Of a stretch of 64,000 bases of DNA, positions 43,183 through 51,626 are shown in pieces. Location of the stretch: contig NZ_CP022957.1 in the NCBI RefSeq assembly GCF_002269385.1, positions 3,773,001 to 3,837,000 of the forward strand, given 5' to 3'. A model generated the notes under the pieces. It searched no databases and was not told the DNA's origin. It saw only the letters and a program-made list of their open reading frames with translations. Each line of letters starts with the position of its first letter. Positions within the stretch are counted from its first letter, which is position 1. This DNA is from Maribacter cobaltidurans (GTDB taxonomy: Bacteria > Bacteroidota > Bacteroidia > Flavobacteriales > Flavobacteriaceae). The position numbers and the translations under genes were made by a program.

Positions 43183-43951
43183 GTTCTTCAGACAAATTAG
43201 ACAAAACCTACTTTCCGAGGGTAAAACAGAAAAGTATCTAAAATACGCGATTGGAGAAATTATACTTGTAGTTATTGGTATTCTTATTGCCCTTCAGATT
43301 AATAATTGGAATGAAGATCGAAAAGTACGAAAACTAGAAGCACAGATTTACACAGAACTAAAAAGCGATTTACTACAAACCAGAAGTGATATAAACGAAA
43401 CAATTTCTAAACATAGAGAAATATTTAAATCAAGTCAGCAGCTTATAACTGATATCTATGATAAGAAATCAAATTCTCAAAAAATTTATGAGGCACTGAC
43501 AAATTCCAGTCTTGAGTTTCAAATTATTCCTAAAACAAGTGCTTTTGAAAATTTAAAGAACATTGGATTAAACACCTTATCCAATGACAGCTTACGTATT
43601 GCCATAACCAATTTATTTCAATTGAATTTAAAGCGATTGGATGATGAACTTGGGATGAGACAAGCTGAAATTAATATGACAAAGCTTATTCAGCCTTTTC
43701 TATTCAAATATTTGATTGCGGATTATAGTCAACCCACAAAATATGGGTTTGTACATTCTGACTCTATAGCTATTTACAAATTAAGAATAGCTAATTACGA
43801 TAAGTTTTTGGATGATAATGAGCTTATGAAGGCCTTGCAGTTAGCACTCTACAATAGAGGTCAAATAATTGATGAAGAAATAGAAACTGTTAGGGCAGTG
43901 GATAGCGTGATTCATGGAATTGAAGAAGAACTTGAAAAATTAAAAAAATAA
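43175..43951 (+). CDS. DUF6090-type membrane-anchored protein, cassette copy C
   Basis: 258 residues. Anchor MIKFFRQIRQNLLSEGKTEK, helix AIGEIILVVIGILIALQINN, then WNEDRK. The central motif is degenerate (FENLKNIGLNTLSNDSLRIA). The C-terminus ends GIEEELEKLKK. It is 4226 bp downstream of, and colinear with, copy B through its upstream element and first codons, showing duplication of the 5' segment followed by a different body. Confidence 0.85.
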   Translation: MIKFFRQIRQNLLSEGKTEKYLKYAIGEIILVVIGILIALQINNWNEDRKVRKLEAQIYTELKSDLLQTRSDINETISKHREIFKSSQQLITDIYDKKSNSQKIYEALTNSSLEFQIIPKTSAFENLKNIGLNTLSNDSLRIAITNLFQLNLKRLDDELGMRQAEINMTKLIQPFLFKYLIADYSQPTKYGFVHSDSIAIYKLRIANYDKFLDDNELMKALQLALYNRGQIIDEEIETVRAVDSVIHGIEEELEKLKK

Positions 43952-44047
43952 CTAAAGCACAATAGGAACTGTAACTAATGGCGCAGTTTTCCAAGACTTG
44001 TGAAATTTAAGTTTGGCAAGTACGTACCTAGAAGCTCACCGCATTGA

Positions 44048-44235
44048 TGCCTAAGCGCGGTCACTGAGCAGCTTTCCCTAATAGGTGGTTGAGCGTAGTC
44101 GAAACCACATCTCTGGAAAGCGAAGGCACATATTTCCCCTTTTCCTTGCCCAAACCAATTTTTTGTAGGATTTTTAAGGCACTTCCCCTAAAATAGAAAT
44201 AAACGTACTTAGGTACGTTTATACAATTGTTAGCC
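44048..44235 (+). repeat. Array repeat, copy 6
   Basis: Contains agcgcggtcactgagcag, the perfect palindrome ggtggttgagcgtagtcgaa followed by accac, core aattttttgtaggattttta, and 3' block taggtacgtttatacaattg, ending in GTTAGCC at 44229, 20 bp before the next start. The interval 43952-44047 begins AAAGCACAAT, an R''-like string. Confidence 0.85.
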
Positions 44236-44254
44236 ACAAGCAAACCAAGACCTT

Positions 44255-45433
44255 ATGAAAATAGCATTCCATTTTGACGCACAACACGAATCGTTGGCTA
44301 CTTTCTACGGACTTGATTTACAAGAAAAAATTTTTAGTCTAATTTTAAATCACAGAAACTTATCTGCCAATTCCAAAGTTTTTGTTGGAGACTTGCTAAT
44401 GATGATGATAGCAAGAGATAAAACAGTAATCAGCGAAACTCAATTTTCATATTCATTTAATGAAGAAAAATATTTGAATGTTTTCTATCAGTGGGCAAAT
44501 CCTCAAAATGTTACTTGGAAAAGATACTCTGAGGAAAATATTGAGCATTCTTTCGGTAAGGATATTTACGTTATTTGCTTTGAAAGTATCGACTTAAAAA
44601 CTGCTGAATATCTCAATGACGAATTAGAGAGTAACCTAGCTTATCTCGGAGCACTCGAAGTAGATGATTCATCCGAAATTCATTGGATTCTTTATAGTCA
44701 ATCATTAATAGCATTAGGTAGAATTCACGGTGATGAATTTAACTTATTTCATCAACCAGAAGATGACACAGAAGACTTATTAATTAACGATTATGAAACT
44801 TTTGGTTTTAAGAAAGTAAATCCGGAATCATTAAATGGACGCTATACAATATTTGATACTTATTCGAATTTTGAGGAGGCAAGGAGAATTGCGGAATGGA
44901 AAAGAAATTCGGGTGGACTTTTAGCTTTTATTGCGGATGAAATAGTCTCAAAACTTTCTGATATTGCGCCAGATATTGGGAATAAACTATGGTCTGCACT
45001 TAAAACATTTGAAGATTCTGAAACAAATGAACAGCTCGCCCAAGTAACTGCTTCGTGCCGAAGAATTTTTGAATATGTCGTTGACTGTATATTTCCTCCA
45101 ACGGATGAAAAAATGGACGGTCATTCTTTAAAAGCTGATAAATATAAGAATCGCCTTTTTGCATACGCTGATACTTCAAGAAAGAGCAGCACAAATATTG
45201 ACTTGATTGTCGCTACAACCAAAACCCTATTTGAACAATGGGATAAACTGAATAGTTTAGCTAACAAAGGAGTACATAGCGAAGTATTTCGAGCCGAAAC
45301 AAGAAGATGTTTATTGAGGACAATAATGCTATTGGACGATATAGTTTCTTTAAAAGAAAAACCATTTGACATAAAGCCGAATTTAAACTTTGATGATATA
45401 TTCGGAGAAAATGCCAGTGGCTACACCGTATAA
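44255..45433 (+). CDS. Unrecognised two-part protein, possible abortive-infection type
   Basis: 392 residues with no signal peptide. The N-terminal ~190 residues (FHFDAQHESLATFYGLDLQE) look like a mixed alpha/beta domain of unknown family. The C-terminal ~170 residues are helical, with VTASCRRIFEYVVDCIFPPT, DKYKNRLFAYADTSRKS, and NSLANKGVHSEVFRAETRRC. I associate this helical layout with proteins annotated near phage-defence genes, but no catalytic motif (HEPN RxxxxH, nuclease or NTPase) is obvious. The role is therefore an inference. It is single cargo of repeat copy 6. Confidence 0.6.
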   Translation: MKIAFHFDAQHESLATFYGLDLQEKIFSLILNHRNLSANSKVFVGDLLMMMIARDKTVISETQFSYSFNEEKYLNVFYQWANPQNVTWKRYSEENIEHSFGKDIYVICFESIDLKTAEYLNDELESNLAYLGALEVDDSSEIHWILYSQSLIALGRIHGDEFNLFHQPEDDTEDLLINDYETFGFKKVNPESLNGRYTIFDTYSNFEEARRIAEWKRNSGGLLAFIADEIVSKLSDIAPDIGNKLWSALKTFEDSETNEQLAQVTASCRRIFEYVVDCIFPPTDEKMDGHSLKADKYKNRLFAYADTSRKSSTNIDLIVATTKTLFEQWDKLNSLANKGVHSEVFRAETRRCLLRTIMLLDDIVSLKEKPFDIKPNLNFDDIFGENASGYTV

Positions 45434-45439
45434 AATTAA

Positions 45440-45555
45440 TTGCTAGTTCTAGCCTATTTACGATAATGCTCGCGGACTTTCTATCTGTGAATTATTTGCT
45501 AAATTTAGTACCAAACCAACGCAACCAATCTTATAAATCAACGTTACGTTAGCTT
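45440..45555 (+). repeat. Possible degenerate array junction
   Basis: It begins ttgctagttctagcc seven bases after the preceding stop and ends caacgttacgttagctttg; GCTAG…GTTAGC are weakly complementary ends. No strong internal stem was seen, so it is only tentatively grouped with the other junctions. Confidence 0.35.
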
Positions 45556-45632
45556 TGTAAGAACCTACATCACATGATCTACAGGACAAAAAATGGGTTT
45601 ACAGTAATTAATAATCTTTTAACATCGAAATC

Positions 45633-46085
45633 ATGAAAAAGATTGTTTTTGTATTGCTATTTGTGTCCATACCAACACTTCTGTCCGCTCAATTAATTGA
45701 TAATGGAAAATCGAGCAATAATCCAATCAAAACGACGGCGGATACAGGATTTAAAAATACTGTGATGTATTATTCCCATATTCCATATAGCCCATATGGT
45801 ATTAAGTATTCTTATTGTAAATCTTGGGGATTTTATATAAGTGCAACATATGATTTTGAGACAGTGGATGGTGATGCATTTCTAAATGCTGGTGTCGTTA
45901 AATCTATTACTAATAAACTACGTGGTTATCTTGGATCAGGTTATAATCCTCTTTGGGATGAGGCAAGTGTGGAAACTGGGGTAACCTTTGTTTTTGGAAA
46001 TTTTGCTTTGGATACAGGAGGAGGATTTAACTTTGTTGAACCTGAATATAGTTACATAAATTTAGGGGTTGGATTTAATTTCTAA
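45633..46085 (+). CDS. Secreted small beta-rich protein, unknown
   Basis: 150 residues with signal peptide (MKKIVFVLLFVSIPTLLSAQ). The mature part has alternating beta-strand pattern and Gly/aromatic content (YGIKYSYCKSWGFYISATYD, ETGVTFVFGNFALDTGGGFN), ending in aromatic NLGVGFNF, a typical outer-membrane-barrel last strand. It resembles a short outer-membrane beta-barrel of about six to eight strands. It converges with the EEP gene. Confidence 0.7.
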   Translation: MKKIVFVLLFVSIPTLLSAQLIDNGKSSNNPIKTTADTGFKNTVMYYSHIPYSPYGIKYSYCKSWGFYISATYDFETVDGDAFLNAGVVKSITNKLRGYLGSGYNPLWDEASVETGVTFVFGNFALDTGGGFNFVEPEYSYINLGVGFNF

Positions 46086-46139
46086 CCTATACTGGCACCT
46101 AAAACATTGTATTGAAAATCCTTAATTTTATATCCACAT

Positions 46140-46973
46140 TCATTCTATTTCCAACTCCGCCAACACCGGTAAATGATCCGAAATATGTTTGTTATTTTCC
46201 ATACGATCATCAATATGGAGATAGCTTCTTACCATTAAATTTTCCACAAAAATATAGTCAATACGTCGGTCTAAAACCATATCCTGGTCAAAGCCATTGA
46301 AAGTGCCGGTAGGGCCATAAAAAGGGGTTTGGGTGGCGGTTTGCCCGTCCGTTAGCTCCCGTTGCATCAACTGTATGGGTTCGGAGTCCGGCTCCAGGTT
46401 AAAATCCCCAGTGACCACTACAGGTAGGTTTTCGGTATTTATTTCCTGTATCTTATGTAAAATCAGGCGTACGGAGTTGGCCCGGGCCGTTTCTCCCACA
46501 TGGTCAAAATGGGTGTTGAGCACATACAGTTCCTTCCCGCTTTGGATGTCCTTGAAACGTCCGTAAGTACAGATACGCTCCAAGGCCGCATCCCAACCCT
46601 TGGAAACTTTTTCCGGGGTGGGAGAGAGCCAAAAGGTATTGGCTTGGATCAGCTCAAAGGCATTTGTATTATAGAGAATAGGGGAGTACTCGCCCTTTTG
46701 TTTGCCATCGTCCCGGCCCACACCAATATAGGCGAAGTCCGGCAAGTGCTCGTCCAAATATTCCAATTGGTTGTGTACCACTTCCTGCATGCCCACAAAT
46801 TGGGGGCCATAGTGCAGGATCAATTGTACCATGGCCTCCTTTCTAAAATTCCAGTTGTTTACGGTATCGTTTACATTATCGTATTTAATGTTGTAGGACA
46901 TGACCTTAAACGCTTGGGAATATCCTAGGGCGGTCATAAAAACCATCAACATTGCAAAAAATCCTTTTTTCAT
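46140..46973 (-). CDS. Secreted endonuclease/exonuclease/phosphatase (EEP) family protein
   Basis: 277 residues with signal peptide (MKKGFFAMLMVFMTALGYSQ). EEP motifs: KVMSYNIKYDN, QFVGMQEVVHNQLEYL, YVLNTHFDHVGETARANS, VVVTGDFNLEPDSEPI and the final HISDHLPVLAELE. These give the metal/His active site of phosphodiesterases (DNase I, sphingomyelinase or inositol phosphatase types). An exported enzyme for nucleic-acid or phosphoester scavenging is plausible. It is 13 bp downstream of the S9 peptidase on the same strand. Confidence 0.9.
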   Translation of the reverse strand: MKKGFFAMLMVFMTALGYSQAFKVMSYNIKYDNVNDTVNNWNFRKEAMVQLILHYGPQFVGMQEVVHNQLEYLDEHLPDFAYIGVGRDDGKQKGEYSPILYNTNAFELIQANTFWLSPTPEKVSKGWDAALERICTYGRFKDIQSGKELYVLNTHFDHVGETARANSVRLILHKIQEINTENLPVVVTGDFNLEPDSEPIQLMQRELTDGQTATQTPFYGPTGTFNGFDQDMVLDRRIDYIFVENLMVRSYLHIDDRMENNKHISDHLPVLAELEIE

Positions 46974-46986
46974 CTTGTATGCCGAG

Positions 46987-49011
46987 TTAGTCCGTTTTGT
47001 ATTTGTTAAACCAGGCCAATACCGAGGCGATCTTGGCGACCAGATTACTGGGCCGGTTGGCGATACCGTGACCGGAACCGGGAATACGCACCATGGCGGT
47101 TTCCACCCCTTCCAGCTTTAATGCGGTATAGAATTGCTCCGATTCCGCAATGGGGGTTCTATAGTCTTCCTCCCCGGTCAACAACATCGTTGGGGTGGTC
47201 ACATTGCCCACATAGGAGAGGGGAGAGCGTCTAAAATAGTTTTCCGGGTCTTCCCAAGGTTTCTTCCCGAACCAGTATTTGGAGAAGAAGGCGGCCCCAT
47301 CGGCATAGAGTACAAAGCTGGTCCAGTTGATAACGGGCTTGGCCACTACGGCGGCCTTAAAGCGGTCCGTTTTGCCCACGATCCACGCGGTCAACACACC
47401 GCCACCGCTACCACCGGTCACGAACAGGTTATTAGTATCCACATAGCCTTTGGCAATCACGGCATCCACACCGCTCATCAGATCCTCGTAATCGTGGTTG
47501 GGATAATCGTGGTGGATGAGGTTCCCGAATTCCGCCCCGTAACTGGTACTACCGCGAGGATTGGAATACAACACCACGTAGCCTGCCGCGGCATAGGCCT
47601 GAATCTCGGCACTGTAAACGGAACCATAGCTAGAAAACGGTCCGCCGTGGATTTCCAGGATAAAGGGATATTTTTTGTTGGGGTCGAAGTTGGGTGGGGT
47701 TACGATCCATCCTTGTATTTTTCGGTCATCGAAGGAGGAGTTCCACCAGATTTCTTCTACCTCGCCCAAATTCCGGAAGGAAAAGAGGTCGTCGTTTAAA
47801 TAGGTAAGTCGCTTAGTTCCCTTTTTATCGGCTACGGCCAAATCGGACGGATGTTGCGTACCGCCCAAGGTATAGGCGAACTTGCCGTTGTTGGACACGG
47901 TAAAGTCGGCCGCATTGTAGGGTCTTCCCAGGGAGAGTCCGCCAAGACCTTCGGTGATGGTGGTCACTTTACCATCCAACGTAATGTGCCCTATTTTGGA
48001 ATCCCCTTCCTCATCGTACTGAAAATAGAGTCCCTTTCCGTCACTGGCCCATTGCACATTGCCAATGTCCCGGTCAAAATCGCCCGAAAGCAATCGGGAA
48101 TTGTTGCCATCGGTATCCATTACATATAATTGGGTCAACTCATAACCTTGAAAGGTATCATCGTTACCCGTGTAGGCAATTTGTGTACCATCGGGGGACA
48201 ATTGGGGCGAGCCATCGGGGCCAAAACGATCCGTGATCGCATGGACGCTATTATCGCTAAGGTCTAATTTATAGACCTCACTGTTGGCCGGTTCAAAATC
48301 TGTATCGGGGTGGAAATTTGCCGAGAAGTACAGACTTTTGCCATCGTTGGACCATACCGGGGCACCATGATCAAATTCCGCGGTGGTCAACTGTTTTGGG
48401 GTTCCCCCGTTGATGGATAGCGTGAACAGTTGGTCGTTGCCGCCCTTGAGGTACCCTTGCCCATCGCCACGGTAGTTGAGCTTGTCAATATAGGTGGGCG
48501 GGGTGTTCCATTTGGCACCTTCGGGTTTTCCGGGCATTTTAATAAGCGATTCGTCCTTGGCGGGCACGAACATATTGAAGGCCACATAGCGGTCATCGTG
48601 CGACCAGCTTACCGCTCCGGGTGCTTTCGGCGTATTGGTCAACGGGGCCGTTTCCTTGGTATCCAACCACATGAGGTACAGTTTCATCTTGTCATCGGCC
48701 ATATTCGATTTAAAGATGATTTTTTTGCCATCGTGCGACCATCGGGGGTAGTAGTCGTTATGGTTCCCTGTTGTTAAAGGTCTATTTTTTGAACCATCAA
48801 AATTCACGATCCAGAGGTTGGACAGGTTTTTGTCCGTCATAATATCCTTAAAATTACGTACGTAGATCACCTTACTGCCATCCGGCGATATCTGGGGATC
48901 CGATACAAACTCGTATTCGAAAATATCCGTAAGTTCCAGGTTGGTTTTGGTCTGTGCCGATACCGTGGTTACACAGAGGAGAAAGGCGATGATGCTGATA
49001 CAATGCTTCAT
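46987..49011 (-). CDS. S9-family (prolyl oligopeptidase-like) exported peptidase
   Basis: 674 residues. Signal peptide MKHCISIIAFLLCVTTVSAQ; an N-terminal beta-propeller with WD40-like Tol/PD40 repeats (QISPDGSKVIYVRNFKD, PQLSPDGTQIAYTG, APVWSNDGKSLYFSA); and a C-terminal alpha/beta hydrolase domain with nucleophile GGSGGGVLTAWIVG (about 520), acid in LLTGEEDYRTPIAES, and His in IPGSGHGIANRPSN. It cleaves short peptides after removal of the N-terminal residues, DPP/acylaminoacyl-peptidase style. Large antisense frames inside it are not genes. Confidence 0.93.
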   Translation of the reverse strand: MKHCISIIAFLLCVTTVSAQTKTNLELTDIFEYEFVSDPQISPDGSKVIYVRNFKDIMTDKNLSNLWIVNFDGSKNRPLTTGNHNDYYPRWSHDGKKIIFKSNMADDKMKLYLMWLDTKETAPLTNTPKAPGAVSWSHDDRYVAFNMFVPAKDESLIKMPGKPEGAKWNTPPTYIDKLNYRGDGQGYLKGGNDQLFTLSINGGTPKQLTTAEFDHGAPVWSNDGKSLYFSANFHPDTDFEPANSEVYKLDLSDNSVHAITDRFGPDGSPQLSPDGTQIAYTGNDDTFQGYELTQLYVMDTDGNNSRLLSGDFDRDIGNVQWASDGKGLYFQYDEEGDSKIGHITLDGKVTTITEGLGGLSLGRPYNAADFTVSNNGKFAYTLGGTQHPSDLAVADKKGTKRLTYLNDDLFSFRNLGEVEEIWWNSSFDDRKIQGWIVTPPNFDPNKKYPFILEIHGGPFSSYGSVYSAEIQAYAAAGYVVLYSNPRGSTSYGAEFGNLIHHDYPNHDYEDLMSGVDAVIAKGYVDTNNLFVTGGSGGGVLTAWIVGKTDRFKAAVVAKPVINWTSFVLYADGAAFFSKYWFGKKPWEDPENYFRRSPLSYVGNVTTPTMLLTGEEDYRTPIAESEQFYTALKLEGVETAMVRIPGSGHGIANRPSNLVAKIASVLAWFNKYKTD

Positions 49012-49318
49012 ATAGTGGTGCTTGTTTAGTTTGAAGCATCAATTTACGGATTTAACGGTTAAAAGTTTTAAGTTGATAGTTATAAGTTTTAAGTTATTGG
49101 CAATTAGCTGTTGGCTATTTGCTGTTAGCTTTTGGCTTTGATTGTTCTGGACAATAAACAATAATCAAATTAGCATTTACCACTGGACAAATGGTAGTAG
49201 GGAATACGTAAATAAATCAAATCACTATTTCACAATCCCGCTTTGTCACTGGGTCACTTTAATAAGCCAACAACGAAAAACGAACAACGAACAACCATTT
49301 ATTTTATAACTTGACCCT
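49012..49318. other. Intergenic stretch without recognised gene
   Basis: A/T-rich leader of the S9 gene and of the VOC gene. It contains repeated short gctgttggct/gctgttagct strings and a CAACGAAAAACGAACAACG run near 49270, related to the AACAAC strings seen elsewhere. No repeat core or RNA structure is convincing. Confidence 0.5.
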
Positions 49319-49708
49319 ATGAAGGAGAAAATTCATTTACATCAGATACATCCAGTGCTTCCCGTGTGGGATGTTTTGGATGCGCTGGACTTTTATGTAA
49401 ACCGATTGGGATTCCGGATTGCCTTTGCGGACGATTCCAAAAATCCCAAATATGCAGGCGTCATTCGGGACGATGTAGAGATCCATTTACAATGGCACGA
49501 CCGAAAGGAATGGGATTTTGATATCGACCGCCCGATGTTGCGGATCGTGACCCAAAACATTGAAGGGCTGTACGATGAATATGCTGAAAAGGATGTGTTC
49601 CACTCCCATACCTTATTACGGGAAACGGCTTGGGGAACGAAGGAATTCGCCTTTTATGACCCTTTTAAGAACGGCCTGACTTTTTATCGGGATATTTCGA
49701 GTATTTAG
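49319..49708 (+). CDS. VOC-superfamily protein, bleomycin-resistance-like
   Basis: 129 residues. HQIHPVLPVWDVLDALDFYV, NRLGFRIAFADDSKNPKYAG, VIRDDVEIHLQWHDRKEWDF, and KEFAFYDPFKNGLTFYRD are typical of the BLMA/VOC fold used to sequester or modify small molecules. It lacks obvious catalytic Glu in both halves, so ligand binding rather than lyase activity is likely. A DinB-superfamily gene follows, as in the cassette array where VOC and DinB genes also neighbour. Confidence 0.88.
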   Translation: MKEKIHLHQIHPVLPVWDVLDALDFYVNRLGFRIAFADDSKNPKYAGVIRDDVEIHLQWHDRKEWDFDIDRPMLRIVTQNIEGLYDEYAEKDVFHSHTLLRETAWGTKEFAFYDPFKNGLTFYRDISSI

Positions 49709-49833
49709 TTTAGCGAAGTGTTTTAATTATTTGATATTTAATTATTTACATCGTAATTGATTTATTCCGAATTAATTTAAATGGCTTGATCTTGAGATTT
49801 TGAAATAGATATTTTATAAGGAGCGAACACCGG

Positions 49834-50391
49834 ATGGAAAGGGGGTACTTGAACAGCATAAAAAAGCAATTTGAATATTATAAGTCGGTAGGGGAAAAGA
49901 CCTTCTCCCAATTGGATGAGGCAAGCCTTTTTAGGGCCTTCAACGAAGAATCGAATTCCATCGCGGTCATCGTTAACCATCTTTCCGGCAATATGAAATC
50001 GCGCTGGACGGATTTCTTGCATTCCGACGGAGAAAAGGATTGGCGGAATAGGGATATGGAATTTGAAGCGGTTATCAAAACCAAAAAGGAGCTGCTGGAA
50101 AAGTGGAATGAAGGATGGCAATGTTTATTCGATGCCTTGGATTCCATAAATGAAAGGAACTTTGACACAAAGGTTTATATCAGAAATCAGGAACACTCCA
50201 TTTTGGAAGCTATAAATCGGCAATTGGCCCATTATACCTACCATATCGGACAAATTGTTTACATAGGTAAAATGGTCAAAGGAAAGGAATGGCAAAGTTT
50301 AACCATCCCGAAAGGAACATCAAATGATTTTAACGATAGGAAATTTTCATTAGGAAAGCATAAAGGGCATTTTTCCGATGATTTGAAATAA
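49834..50391 (+). CDS. DUF1572 (DinB-superfamily) protein
   Basis: 185 residues. FEYYKSVGEKTFSQLDEASL, NSIAVIVNHLSGNMKSRWTD (first His), and NRQLAHYTYHIGQIVYIGKM (two His) with the final KGTSNDFND are the DUF1572 signature, a DinB-like four-helix metal protein. It is about 125 bp downstream of the VOC gene. Substrate unknown. Confidence 0.9.
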   Translation: MERGYLNSIKKQFEYYKSVGEKTFSQLDEASLFRAFNEESNSIAVIVNHLSGNMKSRWTDFLHSDGEKDWRNRDMEFEAVIKTKKELLEKWNEGWQCLFDALDSINERNFDTKVYIRNQEHSILEAINRQLAHYTYHIGQIVYIGKMVKGKEWQSLTIPKGTSNDFNDRKFSLGKHKGHFSDDLK

Positions 50392-50429
50392 AGAAAATCG
50401 AATCGCCACAATCTATCATAAAAGCAAAT

Positions 50430-50548
50430 TAAGTGTCAGGTCGAGCGGTCATATCGAGCGCAGTCGAGATGCGAGACCTAAGACTAAATAAAATAAATTA
50501 AAAACCTCTCGACTTTAGTTTATCTTGAGCGCTGTCGAAAGGCTAGAG
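50430..50548. repeat. REP-like GAGCGCAGTCGA palindromic elements
   Basis: Two stem elements: aggtcgagcg … gcgagacct, and aacctctcgac … ggctagaggt, each enclosing a GAGCGCwGTCGA string. The same string is part of the array repeats at 37050-44110. Confidence 0.7.
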
Positions 50549-50630
50549 GTGACACGAAGTGATAATTGATTGTGAACATTCATGTAGAATAATTAATGTA
50601 ACATTAAATGTTATAAATCTTAAAGAAAAA

Positions 50631-51617
50631 ATGAAAGTATTATTTATAGGAGGAACGGGAAACATCAGTACTCCGAGTAGTCGGTTGGCGGTCGTCAAAG
50701 GAATGGATTTATACCTGCTGAACAGAGGCAAGGCCAAAGTAGACATAGAAGGTGCCCATTCCATCATCGGGGACATCCATAAGCCGGAAACATTGTCCGA
50801 ATTAAAGAAACATGAATGGGACGTGGTTGTCAATTGGATTGCCTTCACCCCCGAGGATATTGAGCGTGATCTGGAACTGTTCCAGGGAAAAACGAAGCAA
50901 TATATTTTCATCAGTTCGGCCTCTTGCTACCAAACCCCATTGACCTATCCGGTCATTACCGAATCTACTCCGCTCCGTAATAATCTATGGGATTATTCCC
51001 ATAATAAAATATTGTGCGAAGAACGGTTAATGAAGTCCTATCGGGAAACGGGTTTTCCTATCACCATTGTACGGCCTTCCCATACCTATGATACGGTAAC
51101 CCCGTTGGCCATTGGGGGTTTTGATAAATATAATGTCATCGACCGCATTCTAAAAGGGAAAGAAATTATCGTTCATGGCGATGGTACTTCCTTATGGACG
51201 GTGACCCATGCCGATGATTTTGCTAAAGGATTCGTGGGACTTTTAGGATTGACCACCGCCATCGGTCATGCCTTTCATATTACCTCCGATGAGGTGTTAA
51301 GTTGGAATATGATCTATAAGATTACGGCAGAGGCATTGGGCAAGGAGGCAAATATCGTACACATTGCATCCGATTTTATTTGTAAGATAGAACCTTCCTT
51401 TACGGGAAGTCTGTTGGCGGACAAGGCTGAAAGTGTGCTGTTCGATAATAGCAAAATTAAAACCTTTTTACCCGGTTTTAAAGCGACGATTCCGTATTCC
51501 GAAGGAATAAAGCGTACCTTAAAATGGCTACAAGAAAAACCGGAACGACAAAATATTGATAAGGAAAAAGAGGCTAAGATTGAAAATATATTGAAGGCGT
51601 ATAAGGCCTTAGGTTAA
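50631..51617 (+). CDS. NAD-dependent epimerase/dehydratase family protein
   Basis: About 328 residues from the ATG at 50631, which puts the Rossmann motif at the N-terminus (MKVLFIGGTGNISTPSSR); an upstream in-frame start adds an unlike stretch. Further blocks: VVVNWIAFTPEDIERDLELF, FISSASCYQTPLTYPVI, the Tyr/Lys region LWDYSHNKILCEERLMKSYR, IVRPSHTYDT, and HGDGTSLWTVTHADDFAKGF. It belongs to atypical extended SDRs (NDP-sugar epimerase or CSP41-like). Substrate unknown. Confidence 0.9.
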   Translation: MKVLFIGGTGNISTPSSRLAVVKGMDLYLLNRGKAKVDIEGAHSIIGDIHKPETLSELKKHEWDVVVNWIAFTPEDIERDLELFQGKTKQYIFISSASCYQTPLTYPVITESTPLRNNLWDYSHNKILCEERLMKSYRETGFPITIVRPSHTYDTVTPLAIGGFDKYNVIDRILKGKEIIVHGDGTSLWTVTHADDFAKGFVGLLGLTTAIGHAFHITSDEVLSWNMIYKITAEALGKEANIVHIASDFICKIEPSFTGSLLADKAESVLFDNSKIKTFLPGFKATIPYSEGIKRTLKWLQEKPERQNIDKEKEAKIENILKAYKALG

Positions 51618-51626
51618 GTAGAGCCT

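Noticed and set aside
34643..45632. Prophage or ICE
   Set aside because: No structural, packaging, relaxase, conjugation or replication gene is present; only an IS91 element.
47134..47799. 221-codon plus-strand frame as a gene
   Set aside because: It lies entirely antisense within the well-supported S9 peptidase, with low-complexity His/Gly/Val composition typical of a shadow frame.
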